Source of the DNA: Alphaproteobacteria bacterium
Lineage (GTDB): Bacteria; Pseudomonadota; Alphaproteobacteria; Caulobacterales; Maricaulaceae
Assembly: GCA_024742735.1 (NCBI GenBank)
Contig: JANSXV010000001.1
Span: 868,001-932,000 of the forward strand
Reading direction: 5' to 3'
Length of the DNA: 64,000 nt
Both the position numbers and the translations under genes were made by a program. Positions 40,318 through 50,657 of the stretch are shown here, one piece after another. The number at the start of each line of letters is the position of its first letter. The stretch's first letter is position 1. The notes beneath the pieces are model-generated. The model was not told where the DNA came from. It saw nothing but the letters and a program-made list of their open reading frames with translations, and searched no databases.

Positions 40318-40420
40318 TTCGACACTTGAACGTTAACGAATTGCTTACGGCCCGGTCAAGAACAGTTCCGTCTATCTTGTGGATATCTCCGATTTCTCTT
40401 TGATATCAACGCTTGACGAA

Positions 40421-40837
40421 TCACGGCTCACCCGGTCTCACCGGCGGCGGATCGGAAGCGGGGAAGGTTTGATCCATCGCCTCGTCGATCTTTTCATCCT
40501 TGTCGAGCGTTTCATCCCCGTCCTCATCCGCGTCCGGATCATCGGGCGCGCGACGCTTGCCTGGCTTGGGTCCGGCGGGGATGCCGTCGGATCGCGCCTG
40601 ATCGGCCGCGACCTCGCGGCGGCGCATGGGCTCGTCGTCGTGGACGGTTTCCCCGAAGCGCTCGCCCGTGTCGCCGTCGATTGCTTCGTCGACGGGCTGC
40701 ACAGGCCCGTCGGCGTCCGCCTTGTCACGGTCGGGCCGGCGCTGATCAGCGTCCTTGGGTGATTTGTCTTCGTCGAACGCCTCAGAAAAGGCCTGATCAT
40801 CGGCCGGAGCGGCGTCGGGGCTGCGGTGGGAGGCCAT
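40421..40837 (-). CDS. Small acidic hydrophilic protein with an MDQTFPASDPPP tail
   Basis: A 138-aa protein, very rich in Asp, Glu, Lys and Pro, with no signal or membrane segment. The ending EAMDQTFPASDPPP is a motif I have seen in small alphaproteobacterial proteins of unknown function. The ATG at 40837 has a near-perfect AAAGGAGG site. Likely intrinsically disordered; a stress role is a guess. Confidence 0.65.
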   Translation of the reverse strand: MASHRSPDAAPADDQAFSEAFDEDKSPKDADQRRPDRDKADADGPVQPVDEAIDGDTGERFGETVHDDEPMRRREVAADQARSDGIPAGPKPGKRRAPDDPDADEDGDETLDKDEKIDEAMDQTFPASDPPPVRPGEP

Positions 40838-40925
40838 GAGGTCCTCCTTTCGGTTGCTGCCGTAGCCCATGGACATGGGCGCCGCACGCTCAATGACAAC
40901 CCTCCACCTCAAGCCTGGAAAGCGG

Positions 40926-41192
40926 CTAGACGCGTGAGCGAAGCATGAAGGCGCGCAAGCCGAACAAGGCGCAGACCACAGCCGCCACCCAGAGGGCCCA
41001 ATCGACCGGGATTTCAGCTCCCCGCCTGCGCGAAAGCATGGCCGTGTCGGGCACGAAGACCGAAGCGAGGGCGATCAGCAGCCCGACGGCGCCAAGGACG
41101 ATCGCCAGCTTCGTGGCCGCCGCCCTGGCGGTCTGCTTCCCGCTGATGGCCCTGATGCTCCGCGCAAGACTGTCATCTATACGCTTCAGCAT
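40926..41192 (-). CDS. Small two-helix membrane protein
   Basis: About 88 aa starting MLKRIDDSLARSIRAISG. Two membrane helices are seen (AIVLGAVGLLIALASVFV and WALWVAAVVCALFGLRAFM). GAGGAG lies 7-8 bp before the ATG at 41192. An in-frame ATG at 41291 would overlap the upstream gene and add residues with no clear support. It is 88 bp upstream of the acidic protein gene. Confidence 0.6.
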   Translation of the reverse strand: MLKRIDDSLARSIRAISGKQTARAAATKLAIVLGAVGLLIALASVFVPDTAMLSRRRGAEIPVDWALWVAAVVCALFGLRAFMLRSRV

Positions 41193-41283
41193 GGCAGGCT
41201 CCTCGATCACCGTTCGCAGGCGCTTATGCCATCGGCTCAGACCCCGGGCACCGGCCCCGAATAGGGGTACATCCTGACGGGTC

Positions 41284-42336
41284 TCAGTCATGGAGAACCG
41301 CATCGACGCTGACGAGTTCAATGTCGTGCATCTGATCCAGATAGGCGTCGAAATAGGGTTTGTGGGAGGCGCCCACGATCACGAGGACCCGGGCGCCAGG
41401 CTGGTTGCCCGCCGCCTCGATCACATTGGCGGCCATACGAAGACCACGCGCCTGCCACCAGGCCACGTACTGACGCGCCACGGCGTTCTCGTCCGGCGCC
41501 GCAGCCGCAGCGCCGAAATCGGCGGCGATGACGGCGGCCTGGTAGGCCGGTGCGTTCAGGTATCGATAGCCCGCAAGCACGCTCTCGGCCGAGCCCAGAT
41601 AGGCCTGCGCTCCATCGCGCATCTCAATCGACTCAGCGGGCGGATTGCTCCAGATCGACTGGATGACCGGCCCAAGGCTTTCCGGCGAGCGCGCATAGAC
41701 TGCGTCGGCGGTGTGATCATCCATGGCCGCCAGGGTCTCCAGACCGAGCCGGGCGGCGAGCTGGACACCGATCAGATTGTTCTCGTTTCGCGAGTTGAGC
41801 ATTCGATCCAACTGGTCGGCCAGCTGGGCGCTGACGCCGTCTCCGGCGGTACGCTCGCTTTGGGCCAGATGCGCCCACTGCACTGCGGCTGACCATGGCT
41901 CGCCCGCCCCGTACAGCAGCGCGGCGCGGCGGCGCCGGTCTGAGGCTGCGGGATCCTGTGGCCAATCCGCCTCCAGCGCGAAGGCCGCCGCTGCGGCTTC
42001 AGGCTGGGTCATGCCCAGCTCATCCAGCGCCGGCTCAGGGTTCCGGCAGTATCGGTCATAGACGCCCTCATGGAGATGGGCGAAGCGCCGGATCTGGTCA
42101 CACCCGCGCCCGTCGATGGCTTCGATCGCAATGATATCCGGCGCAAAAGCCTCCAGCCGGTCCAGCACCAAAGCGAGGTGGGCGGGGTCAAACGCCTCCT
42201 CCGGCAGCTGGTTCAGGTGGGTCGTGCCCAGAACCAGCACGCGTGTCGGCTCCCCGCCGAGCGGCTCCTGCACGCCCGAGAAGTCCACCGCGGGCTCAGC
42301 GGCCTGCACCGATAAGGCGGCGAGAAGAGTCAGCAT
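41284..42336 (-). CDS. DUF5694 / TraB-like exported protein
   Basis: A 350-aa protein with a short signal (MLTLLAALSVQAA). VLVLGTTHLNQLP near the N-terminus, SRNENNLIG in the middle and VLVIVGASHKPYFDAYL near the end place it in the DUF5694 group. This group shares the GTTH/GASH metal-binding pattern of the TraB/TIKI/ChaN-like proteins. Function unknown, probably a periplasmic metallohydrolase. Confidence 0.75.
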   Translation of the reverse strand: MLTLLAALSVQAAEPAVDFSGVQEPLGGEPTRVLVLGTTHLNQLPEEAFDPAHLALVLDRLEAFAPDIIAIEAIDGRGCDQIRRFAHLHEGVYDRYCRNPEPALDELGMTQPEAAAAAFALEADWPQDPAASDRRRRAALLYGAGEPWSAAVQWAHLAQSERTAGDGVSAQLADQLDRMLNSRNENNLIGVQLAARLGLETLAAMDDHTADAVYARSPESLGPVIQSIWSNPPAESIEMRDGAQAYLGSAESVLAGYRYLNAPAYQAAVIAADFGAAAAAPDENAVARQYVAWWQARGLRMAANVIEAAGNQPGARVLVIVGASHKPYFDAYLDQMHDIELVSVDAVLHD

Positions 42337-42516
42337 GGCGGGTCTCCATCAAGGCTGCGTTCAGGCGAAAATCAACGCCTCACACAGGATGCCGGCCAGG
42401 CTGCAGTCAGATGCGCTCCCGCCTTCAAATGCCGCAGCCGCATCGTCCCTGCCCTTCCCCATCCTCCTCCCCCTGCGCTAAGGTCCCCAGCGGGGTTGTT
42501 TGAGAGGGGGCGGGCC

Positions 42517-42981
42517 ATGCAGGTCGACGCCAAAGGCATTCTGTCCGGACTGATCATCGCGCCGGCTTTCGGAGCTGCAGCGTGCGTTTTCGGCATGATG
42601 GTTCATTTCGTGACCACGGATCCGGCTGGAGCGGATATGACGCTGGGCCAGCTCATGCCGGTCGCCGGAGCAGTCTGGTTCTCCGCATTGATGTTCGCCT
42701 ATCCCGCCGCCATCGGCTTTCTGGTGATCTGGCTGGCGCTGCGCGCGGCTGGGCTGGGGGGCGCGGGGCTCTGGATCGGCGGGATCATCGCCGGATTCGG
42801 CGCCATGGCGGCCTATCTCCAGCGAATCCATGAGGGCGGCCTCACCGTCGCGCTGGCCGGCGGGCGCGACCTGGCGACGCTGACCGTCCCCGAACTGCCG
42901 GGCGTCTTCGCCCTGCCCCTGATCGGCGCGGCGGCGGGACTGCTGGCGGCCTTTCTCTTCGCCATTCTCGCAAGACGCTAG
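42517..42981 (+). CDS. Integral membrane protein, unknown function
   Basis: About 154 aa, starting MQVDAKGILSGLIIAPAFG. It has four membrane helices (near GLIIAPAFGAAACVFGMMV, LMFAYPAAIGFLVIWLALR, GGIIAGFGAMAAYL and GVFALPLIGAAAGLLAAFL) and no enzyme motif. The ATG at 42517 follows GAGAGGGG. The 180 bp before it show nothing else. Confidence 0.65.
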   Translation: MQVDAKGILSGLIIAPAFGAAACVFGMMVHFVTTDPAGADMTLGQLMPVAGAVWFSALMFAYPAAIGFLVIWLALRAAGLGGAGLWIGGIIAGFGAMAAYLQRIHEGGLTVALAGGRDLATLTVPELPGVFALPLIGAAAGLLAAFLFAILARR

Positions 42982-43064
42982 ACCCGCATCGCCCGGCGCT
43001 TTGTTCACGCGCCGGACCGGGTTAAGGTGGCGTGAGGGGACGCTTGAAAGAAGGGACCGCCGAC

Positions 43065-43568
43065 ATGCGTCCAGCATTGATATTCGCCACCCTGGCTGCA
43101 GCCACGCTCGCCGCCTGCGCCACTGCGCCCTCCACGGTCTATGCCCCTGCGTCAAGCACGGCCAACGGGACCGGTTATGAAGACATCCGTATTGAAAGCG
43201 ACCGCTGGCGGGTGAGCTTCACCGGCGCTGGTGAGGCGAGCGAGGCCCAGGTCGAGCGTCTGGCCCTGCGGCGGGCGGCGGAACTGGCGCTCACCAACGG
43301 CTATGACTGGTTCGAGGTCGTCGACCGCCGCGTCGGCGAGGAAGGCTCGGACCGCTCTCCGGTGCGGGTTGGCGGCTCGGTCGGGCGCAGCTGGGGCTCG
43401 GGCGGATTTTCCGGCACGGGTGTCGGGATCGGCGTGTCCCTGAGCCCCGGTCAGCAAGCCCGGCGCACCGTCAGCCTTGAGATCATCGCAGGCACTGGCG
43501 AACCGCGCCCCGATCGCGCCTATGACGCGGTCACCGTCGCAGGCGGCATGGGCGCGCCGCAGCCCTGA
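43065..43568 (+). CDS. CC0125/CC1285-family lipoprotein
   Basis: A 167-aa protein. The lipoprotein signal MRPALIFATLAAATLAACAT is followed by YEDIRIESDRWRVSFTGAGEASEAQVERLALRRAAELAL and GYDWFEVVDRR, the typical block of this lipoprotein family, known in Caulobacter and relatives. The role is unknown. The C-terminal half is Gly/Ser-rich. A ribosome-site candidate (AAGGGA) precedes the ATG at 43065. Confidence 0.85.
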   Translation: MRPALIFATLAAATLAACATAPSTVYAPASSTANGTGYEDIRIESDRWRVSFTGAGEASEAQVERLALRRAAELALTNGYDWFEVVDRRVGEEGSDRSPVRVGGSVGRSWGSGGFSGTGVGIGVSLSPGQQARRTVSLEIIAGTGEPRPDRAYDAVTVAGGMGAPQP

Positions 43569-43607
43569 TGCTTGCCAGGGCGGTCAAAGCGCGGTGATCT
43601 GCCGCCC

Positions 43608-44588
43608 ATGAACGCGCCTGTTCCCGCCGACCTCGCCGACCGCCTAATCTCGGGCGACCGCGCCGCCCTTGCGCGCGCGATCACGCTGGTGGAATCCACG
43701 CGCGCCGATCACCAGGCCGCCGCGCGCGATCTGCTCACCGCCGTCATGGACCGCACGGGGAAGGCCTGGAGGATCGGCCTGACCGGCGTGCCCGGCGTGG
43801 GTAAATCCACCCTGATCGAGAGCTTCGGCGGTCACCTGACAGCCGCTGGCCGCAAGGTCGCGGTGCTCGCCGTCGATCCGTCTTCCTCGCGCTCGAGGGG
43901 CTCCATCCTCGGCGACAAGACGCGCATGGGCGCGCTGGCCGTCGATCCCGACGCCTTCATCCGCCCCTCCCCCAGCGCCGGGACACTGGGCGGCGTGGCG
44001 CGCAAGACCCGCGAGAGCATGCTGCTGTGCGAAGCGGCGGGCTATGACGTGGTGATCGTGGAGACCGTCGGCGTAGGCCAGTCCGAAACGGTCGTCGCCG
44101 ACATGGTCGACGTGTTCGTGGCCCTGATGCTGCCCGGCGCCGGAGACGAGCTGCAGGGCATCAAGAAGGGCTTGCTGGAGATCGCGGAGATCCTGTTCGT
44201 CAACAAGGCCGATGGCGAGAACGAAACCCGCGCCCGTCGCGCCGCGCGGGATCTGGAGGCCGCCCTGCACTTGTTCGCCCCGGTCTCGCCCCACTGGAAC
44301 CCGGCGGTGCTGACGGGCTCCGGCCTGACCGGCGACGGCATCGACACGCTCTGGGAAACCATGGCCGCGCACCGCAAGGCGCTGGAGGCCGCTGGAGCGC
44401 TGGACGAGAAACGGCGTGGACAGCAGGTGCGCTGGCTGTGGTCCATGGTCGAGGCCCGCGTGCTGGAGGCCTTCCATACCGATCCGAAGGTCAAGGCCGC
44501 CGCCGCGGAACTGGAGCAGGCCGTGGCGCAGGGCCGTCTGCCCGCAAGCGAGGCGGCGGAGCGGCTGTTGAAGACCGACAGGTCTTGA
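43608..44588 (+). CDS. meaB: Methylmalonyl-CoA mutase-associated GTPase MeaB
   Basis: A 326-aa G3E GTPase. The P-loop is GVPGVGKST (residues 60-68), followed by AVDPSSSRSRGSILGDKTRM, ETVGVGQSE and FVNKADGE. MeaB protects or reloads the B12 cofactor of methylmalonyl-CoA mutase. The mutase itself is not in the window. The ATG at 43608 is set by homology. Confidence 0.95.
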   Translation: MNAPVPADLADRLISGDRAALARAITLVESTRADHQAAARDLLTAVMDRTGKAWRIGLTGVPGVGKSTLIESFGGHLTAAGRKVAVLAVDPSSSRSRGSILGDKTRMGALAVDPDAFIRPSPSAGTLGGVARKTRESMLLCEAAGYDVVIVETVGVGQSETVVADMVDVFVALMLPGAGDELQGIKKGLLEIAEILFVNKADGENETRARRAARDLEAALHLFAPVSPHWNPAVLTGSGLTGDGIDTLWETMAAHRKALEAAGALDEKRRGQQVRWLWSMVEARVLEAFHTDPKVKAAAAELEQAVAQGRLPASEAAERLLKTDRS

Positions 44589-44646
44589 TCTTCCAGGCCC
44601 GGCCCTCCCCTATGACGTCCTGACCGATTTGGGGGATGACCACCTG

Positions 44647-46053
44647 ATGGCCGAGACAAGCCAAGCCACGCCGCGCAAGCCCTGGCTGCGCATTCCGCAC
44701 ACCCTGGTCCTGATGGTCCTGATGATGGCCGCCGCTCTCATCATGACGTGGATCCTGCCCGCCGGCAGCTTCGAAATGGAGCCCAACGAGGCCGGGCGCA
44801 TGATGGTCGTGCCGGGCACCTATGCCGAAGTCGAGGACGCGCCGACCCTGCCGGTCTGGCATCTGCTGAGCGTGGTGCCGAGGGCCATGGCGTCGGCCTC
44901 GGACGTGATCTTCTTCGTCTTCCTGATCGGCGGCGTTCTGGGGGTGGTGCGCTCGACCGGCGCCATCAACGCGGCGATCGGCGGCATGCTGGATCAGTTC
45001 CGCGACCGTCTGGCGCTGTTCGTGCTCGCCTCCATGTTCATGTTCGGCGTGTTCTCCTCCGCCTTCGGCATGGCGGCGGAGTATCTGGCCTTCGTGGGGA
45101 TGCTGGTCGTGCTGTGCGGCGCGCTGAGGCTGGATTCCATGACCGCCATCGGGATCATGGTGGTCGGCTATGGCGTGGGCTACGGGGTCTCGTTCATGAA
45201 CCCCTTCACCGTCATGGTGGCCCAGGACATCGCCGAGCTGCAGCCCCTGTCCGGCTGGTGGTATCGCCTGGTCATCGCCGTGCCGATCTTCGCCATCGGG
45301 TTTCACCATGTTTACAGCTACGCCCGGAGGGTGAAGGCCGACCCGTCAAAAAGCCTCGTCGCCGGCGTGAAATCTGCTCAGGCCCCGGCGCCGGAGACCT
45401 ATCCGCCCATGACCTGGCCGCGCCGTCTGGTGCTGCTGGCCATGGGCGCGACCATCGTCATTCTGGTGCTCGGCGTGACGCTTCAGGGCTGGTGGCTGAC
45501 CGAGCTGGCCGCCGTGTTCCTCGGCCTCGCCGTCGCGACGATCCTGATCGCCCGGCCGCAGCTGGACGAAGCGGCCGAAAGCTTCATCGAGGGCGCAGCC
45601 CAGCTCACCGCGACCGCGCTGCTGGTCGGCTTCGCGCGCTCCATCTCGCTGATCCTGGAAGATGGCCAGGTGCTGCACACCATCGTGAATTCGCTCGCCG
45701 CGCCGCTGAGCCAGGTCCCGGCGTCCCTGTCGGCGGTAGGCATGTTCCTGCTGCAGTCGCTGCTGAACCTCTTCGTGCCGTCGGGAAGCGGCCAGGCCTT
45801 CGCCACCATGCCGATCATGGCGCCCATCGGCGATCTGGTGGGCGTGAGCCGCCAGGTGGCGGTGCTCGCCTACCAGTTCGGCGACGGCTTCTCGAACATG
45901 ATCGTGCCGACCAATGCGGTTCTCATGGGCATTCTGGGCCTGGCCGGCATCCCATATGATCGCTGGTTCCGCTTCATCCTGCCGCTGATGATCAAGCTGA
46001 CCATCGCCGGCTCGCTGGCGCTGATGATCGCGGTCTGGATCGGCTACAGCTAG
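44647..46053 (+). CDS. YfcC-family (C4-dicarboxylate / basic amino-acid type) carrier
   Basis: About 468 aa with 10-12 membrane helices. IPHTLVLMVLMMAAALIMTWILPAG and FLIGGVLGVVRSTGAI are close to YfcC/ArcD-like permeases, and NLFVPSGSGQAFATMPIMAPIGDLVG is a diagnostic motif. The substrate could be dicarboxylates or arginine/ornithine. The ATG at 44647 follows GGGGGA. It converges on the HhH gene. Confidence 0.8.
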   Translation: MAETSQATPRKPWLRIPHTLVLMVLMMAAALIMTWILPAGSFEMEPNEAGRMMVVPGTYAEVEDAPTLPVWHLLSVVPRAMASASDVIFFVFLIGGVLGVVRSTGAINAAIGGMLDQFRDRLALFVLASMFMFGVFSSAFGMAAEYLAFVGMLVVLCGALRLDSMTAIGIMVVGYGVGYGVSFMNPFTVMVAQDIAELQPLSGWWYRLVIAVPIFAIGFHHVYSYARRVKADPSKSLVAGVKSAQAPAPETYPPMTWPRRLVLLAMGATIVILVLGVTLQGWWLTELAAVFLGLAVATILIARPQLDEAAESFIEGAAQLTATALLVGFARSISLILEDGQVLHTIVNSLAAPLSQVPASLSAVGMFLLQSLLNLFVPSGSGQAFATMPIMAPIGDLVGVSRQVAVLAYQFGDGFSNMIVPTNAVLMGILGLAGIPYDRWFRFILPLMIKLTIAGSLALMIAVWIGYS

Positions 46054-46060
46054 AGCCGCT

Positions 46061-46585
46061 CTAGCCCTTGCTGAGCGCCTTGGCCTGGCCGACCCAGTCG
46101 TCGCGGGCGATGCGGCCGCGCGCGTTGAGCGCCTCATCGTACTTCTCGATGTCGGCGGCCTTCCAGCCGGCGATCTGGGAGAACCGGGTCACGCCGGCTG
46201 CGGTCAGCTTTTCGGCCGCCTTCGGGCCCAGGCCCTTGATGGCGGTCAGATCATCGGACGCAGCGTCCTTCGCAGGAGACGGATCCGCTGCAGGCGCGGG
46301 CGCCGGCTCCGGGTCCCGGGACACCGACGGCTCCGGTGCGCTGAAGGCGGCGGCCACGCGCGGACTGTTCCCGGCTGCAGTCTCGCCGCCGTCCGCCTTC
46401 GGCTCGGGCGCGGGCACGTGGGGCGCGGGCGGCGCCGCTTCAGGTTCGGGCGCAGCTGCAGGCGCCGCAATCGCCGCAGGCTCGGGCGCATCATCAGAGC
46501 GTGAGCGCAGGATCCAACCGGCGATGACGCCGCCGGCGAACGCCAGCAGCAGCAGGACCCACATATGCCAGACCAGCCAGAGCAT
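46061..46585 (-). CDS. Membrane-anchored helix-hairpin-helix protein
   Basis: A 174-aa protein. One N-terminal membrane helix (HMWVLLLLAFAGGVIAGWIL) is followed by an Ala/Pro/Glu-rich linker of about 80 residues. It ends in a helix-hairpin-helix domain (LTAIKGLGPKAAEKLTAAGVTRFSQIAGW, then IEKYDEALNARGRI), like those fused to NuoE or ribosomal protein L21 in alphaproteobacteria. It starts 4 bp after the BON gene, so the two are probably coupled. Confidence 0.75.
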   Translation of the reverse strand: MLWLVWHMWVLLLLAFAGGVIAGWILRSRSDDAPEPAAIAAPAAAPEPEAAPPAPHVPAPEPKADGGETAAGNSPRVAAAFSAPEPSVSRDPEPAPAPAADPSPAKDAASDDLTAIKGLGPKAAEKLTAAGVTRFSQIAGWKAADIEKYDEALNARGRIARDDWVGQAKALSKG

Positions 46586-46589
46586 CAGC

Positions 46590-47723
46590 CTATCCCTCTA
46601 TTGCGTCGCCGGGAGTTTCAGTTTGCGCCGGTGCGGATTCGCCGCCGGCGCCCTGTTCAGTTTCAGATGGCGTTTCAGCCGCTTGCGCCGTCGCCTCCAC
46701 GCCCAGCCGGAAGGCGGAGCCGGCATCGGCCGGCGCGCTTTCAGCCAGAAAGCGATCGCGATCCGAGCCTGCCTCGGACATGGCCGCGATGATGGACTCA
46801 GCACGCTCCAAAGCGAGTGCTTCAGCGTCCTCGCCGCCGCTCTCGGCGCGCACCGCCACGACCAGCGGCTCGACCGTACAGGCTTCAAACACACGGCCGG
46901 CGCGGCGCAACACGCTTTGAGAGCCGGCCGCCAGCGTGGGGCGTCCCGGCGTGAAGCTGACCCGGCCTTCGCCCATGGCGGCCTCGATCAGCAGGTCGCA
47001 CAAGCGGGCATCGTCCACGCTCTCTTCGAAGTCCCCGCCATCGACGCGCACCAGGGCCGAGGCCAGAAAGCCCGCGGGCGGCGCCTCGAATGCAGCGCGC
47101 ACCGTGTCCAGCGTCTGGGCGCTGGAGGCGAGCCCGGTCAGGGCGATCCGCCCGTCGGCCACGCGGCCGCCGCCATGGTCAAGGCGGGCGAGTTCGGCGA
47201 GCATGAAACGCACCGCGCCGTCCCAGCCGTCCCGTGCAGAACCTGGCGCGATGCGCAGGTCCACGTCGGCCCGGCCGGGGAAGAGCCGCTCGGCCCGGGC
47301 CCGGACCTGTTCGGCGGCCTCAGCGTCCGGGGCGAAGCCGGCCACCACCAGGCGCCCGCCTGACAGATCGGCGCGCAGGCGCACGTCCTCGCCCTCATGG
47401 GCGAGGCGGATTTCATCAATGACCCGGGTGACCCCGCCTGCAACAGCCCCGCCGGCCCAGCTGGCGCGGCTGACCGCCTGGATTGCGGCGTCCTTCGCGG
47501 CGCGCGACGGCGCCTGGCCGGACAGGATGATCGTCTGGCCGTCAGCCTCCATCTGCACCCAGCCGTCTGCGCGGACGGCGTAGAGCGCATCTTCGGCGGC
47601 CAGAGCGAGGCGGCGTTCCAGGGAATGGGCCGAGAGCGGGCTGGCGTAAATCGCCAGCGTGCCCAGAACGAGCAGCAATGCGGCGATGATCAGGGCGGCC
47701 TTGCGTCGAGGAGAAAGATTCAA
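46590..47723 (-). CDS. BON/OmpA-like inner-membrane protein
   Basis: A 377-aa protein. An N-terminal membrane anchor (AALIIAALLLVLGTLAIYAS) precedes a first BON-like segment (VQMEADGQTIILSGQAPSRAAKDAA) and a second (ADLSGGRLVVAGFAPDAEAAEQV). The end (FTPGRPTLAAGSQSVLRRAGRVFEAC...VAVRAESGGEDAEALALERAESI) is OmpA-like. The arrangement recalls ArfA of mycobacteria. Perhaps it ties inner membrane to peptidoglycan. Confidence 0.65.
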   Translation of the reverse strand: MNLSPRRKAALIIAALLLVLGTLAIYASPLSAHSLERRLALAAEDALYAVRADGWVQMEADGQTIILSGQAPSRAAKDAAIQAVSRASWAGGAVAGGVTRVIDEIRLAHEGEDVRLRADLSGGRLVVAGFAPDAEAAEQVRARAERLFPGRADVDLRIAPGSARDGWDGAVRFMLAELARLDHGGGRVADGRIALTGLASSAQTLDTVRAAFEAPPAGFLASALVRVDGGDFEESVDDARLCDLLIEAAMGEGRVSFTPGRPTLAAGSQSVLRRAGRVFEACTVEPLVVAVRAESGGEDAEALALERAESIIAAMSEAGSDRDRFLAESAPADAGSAFRLGVEATAQAAETPSETEQGAGGESAPAQTETPGDAIEG

Positions 47724-47794
47724 CGGAGTTCAGCGTCCCTTCGCCGCGATCGGTACACCCTCACCATAACGAATTCTGCTGCAGACGCGAACGG

Positions 47795-49201
47795 CTAATC
47801 GCCGCGAAAGGTGAACGGAGCGGCGCCGCGCACGTGAGGCTCTGGGTCGAGGCTGCGCTGCAAGGGCGGGAAAGCGCGCTCGGCGCAGTCAGTCCGCTCG
47901 CACAGGCGGCAGGACAGACCGACGGGCGTATAGCGCTCTCCGGACTCGTAAATCAGGCGTCCCGCCTCGCTCGCCTCGCACCCCACCGCCACCGCATGCA
48001 TGGCCGCACCGCCCGCCGCCAGCGGGCGGGCCACGGCGCGGGCGACCGACACGAATCGCGACCCGTCCGGCAGTTCGAGGCCCTGAACATGAATGCGCTC
48101 CGGCGCGCGAAAGGCGTCGAACAGCCGCCAGCGCGCGCATCCGCCGCCGGACCGGGCGAAGGCCAGCACCCCGCCGCCGAACCGCTTGGAGATGTTCCCC
48201 GCCTGATCGACCCGGATCATGAAAAAAGCGACGCCCCGCTCGCCGGGACGGTTCAGCGTGGTCAGCCGGTGGCAGACCTGCTCGAAGCTGACATTGAAGC
48301 GCCGGCGCAGGGCGTCGATGTCGTAACGGGTCTTCTCCGCCGCCTCGTAAAACGCGCCATAAGGCATGAGCAGCGCCGCTGCGGCGTAGTTCGCAAGGCT
48401 CGCCCGGTAAAGCGTCGCAGCGTCCGCGCTGAGCCCTGAGGCCCGCGCAGCCTCCGCGTCCAGCGCCGCGCCAAGCTCCAGATTCACGATGGAGGCGGCG
48501 ATGTGGAAGCTGCGCTGGGCCGGCTCCAGCAGGTCGGACAGCAGGAGCTTGCGCGCGTGAAAGTCGAACCGGCGCAGCGCCCCGCCCATGACCTCGTCGT
48601 CATAGGTGCGCACCGCTGCGCCGTGATTGCGGCGCAGATGCTGGCTGAGGGAGGCTTCGAAAGCATCGGCGTCGGGCAAACCGGCGCGGATCTGGTCAGC
48701 CGCTTCCTCAAGCGCGGGAAAATAGTTCTGGGCCGCATCCAGCGCGTCGCGCACTTCTTCGAGCGGCGACAGCGCGGCGCCCCCTGCCCCGCCCTCAGCC
48801 GCGCGCAGAGCGAGATCAGAGGCCGCCGCGCTGGTGTCGCGATAGGCCTGGTAGAGGCGGGCGAAGGCTTCAGCGGCGCGCGGATGGGCGTCGGCGAGGT
48901 CCTGTACGTCGCGGGCGTCAAGATCGACGCCCTTGAGGACGGGATCGCCGGCGGCCGCCTTCAGGTCGGCGACCAGCTGCCGGTCGCTTTCGGCGGCGAA
49001 GGCGCGCACGTCAATGTCGAAGGCCTCCGCCAGCGCCAGCAGGACGCGTGCGGTCACAGGGCGCTGATTGCGCTCAAGCAGGTTGAGATAGCTGGGCGAC
49101 ACCGCCAGGGCGTCGGCGAACTGGGCCTGGGTCTGGCCCAGATCCTTGCGCAGCCTGCGAAGGCGCGCCCCCGCGAAAAGCTTATCCTGTCCAGCCGCCA
49201 T
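47795..49201 (-). CDS. ScfR/RamB-type XRE regulator of acyl-CoA/acetate metabolism
   Basis: A 468-aa regulator. The N-terminal XRE helix-turn-helix ([37 protein letters not shown]) is followed by an ImmA/IrrE-like domain and the DUF2083 C-terminus with [21 protein letters not shown]. Proteins of this type sense short-chain acyl-CoA and control glyoxylate-shunt genes (for example RamB in Corynebacterium). It is divergent from aceA and has a palindrome just before its start codon, so it likely controls both itself and aceA. Confidence 0.88.
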   Translation of the reverse strand: MAAGQDKLFAGARLRRLRKDLGQTQAQFADALAVSPSYLNLLERNQRPVTARVLLALAEAFDIDVRAFAAESDRQLVADLKAAAGDPVLKGVDLDARDVQDLADAHPRAAEAFARLYQAYRDTSAAASDLALRAAEGGAGGAALSPLEEVRDALDAAQNYFPALEEAADQIRAGLPDADAFEASLSQHLRRNHGAAVRTYDDEVMGGALRRFDFHARKLLLSDLLEPAQRSFHIAASIVNLELGAALDAEAARASGLSADAATLYRASLANYAAAALLMPYGAFYEAAEKTRYDIDALRRRFNVSFEQVCHRLTTLNRPGERGVAFFMIRVDQAGNISKRFGGGVLAFARSGGGCARWRLFDAFRAPERIHVQGLELPDGSRFVSVARAVARPLAAGGAAMHAVAVGCEASEAGRLIYESGERYTPVGLSCRLCERTDCAERAFPPLQRSLDPEPHVRGAAPFTFRGD

Positions 49202-49207
49202 GACTAT

Positions 49208-49222
49208 TGTAAATTATTTACA
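49208..49222. promoter_or_regulatory. Perfect 15-bp palindrome between the ScfR-type gene and aceA
   Basis: TGTAAATTATTTACA is a perfect inverted repeat, 6 nt before the regulator's start codon. I infer an operator for autoregulation and for aceA. The 49202-49345 spacer also carries the promoters but no clear second site. Confidence 0.6.
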
Positions 49223-49345
49223 CCACGACAAAACAACAACACTCATTCGTGTACGCCGTTTCCCCTTTCTGTGCAAGGGGCTCTCGACGCGGAGCAGCAA
49301 GCCTGTATCTATGTTCACAACACGCGAACACGAAGGACCTGCGTC

Positions 49346-50641
<1,296 letters not shown>

Positions 50642-50657
50642 GCGCCGGCGACGTGTT

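Noticed and set aside
39711-40325. A 204-codon minus-strand frame over the hairpin region and the LysR start
   Set aside because: It overlaps the conserved LysR N-terminus in another frame, and its composition (Arg/Pro/Gly-rich) is that of non-coding GC-rich DNA.
48503-49345. An N-terminal extension of isocitrate lyase upstream of 49346
   Set aside because: The extension overlaps the conserved ScfR-type regulator on the other strand; isocitrate lyase homology begins exactly at the ATG at 49346.
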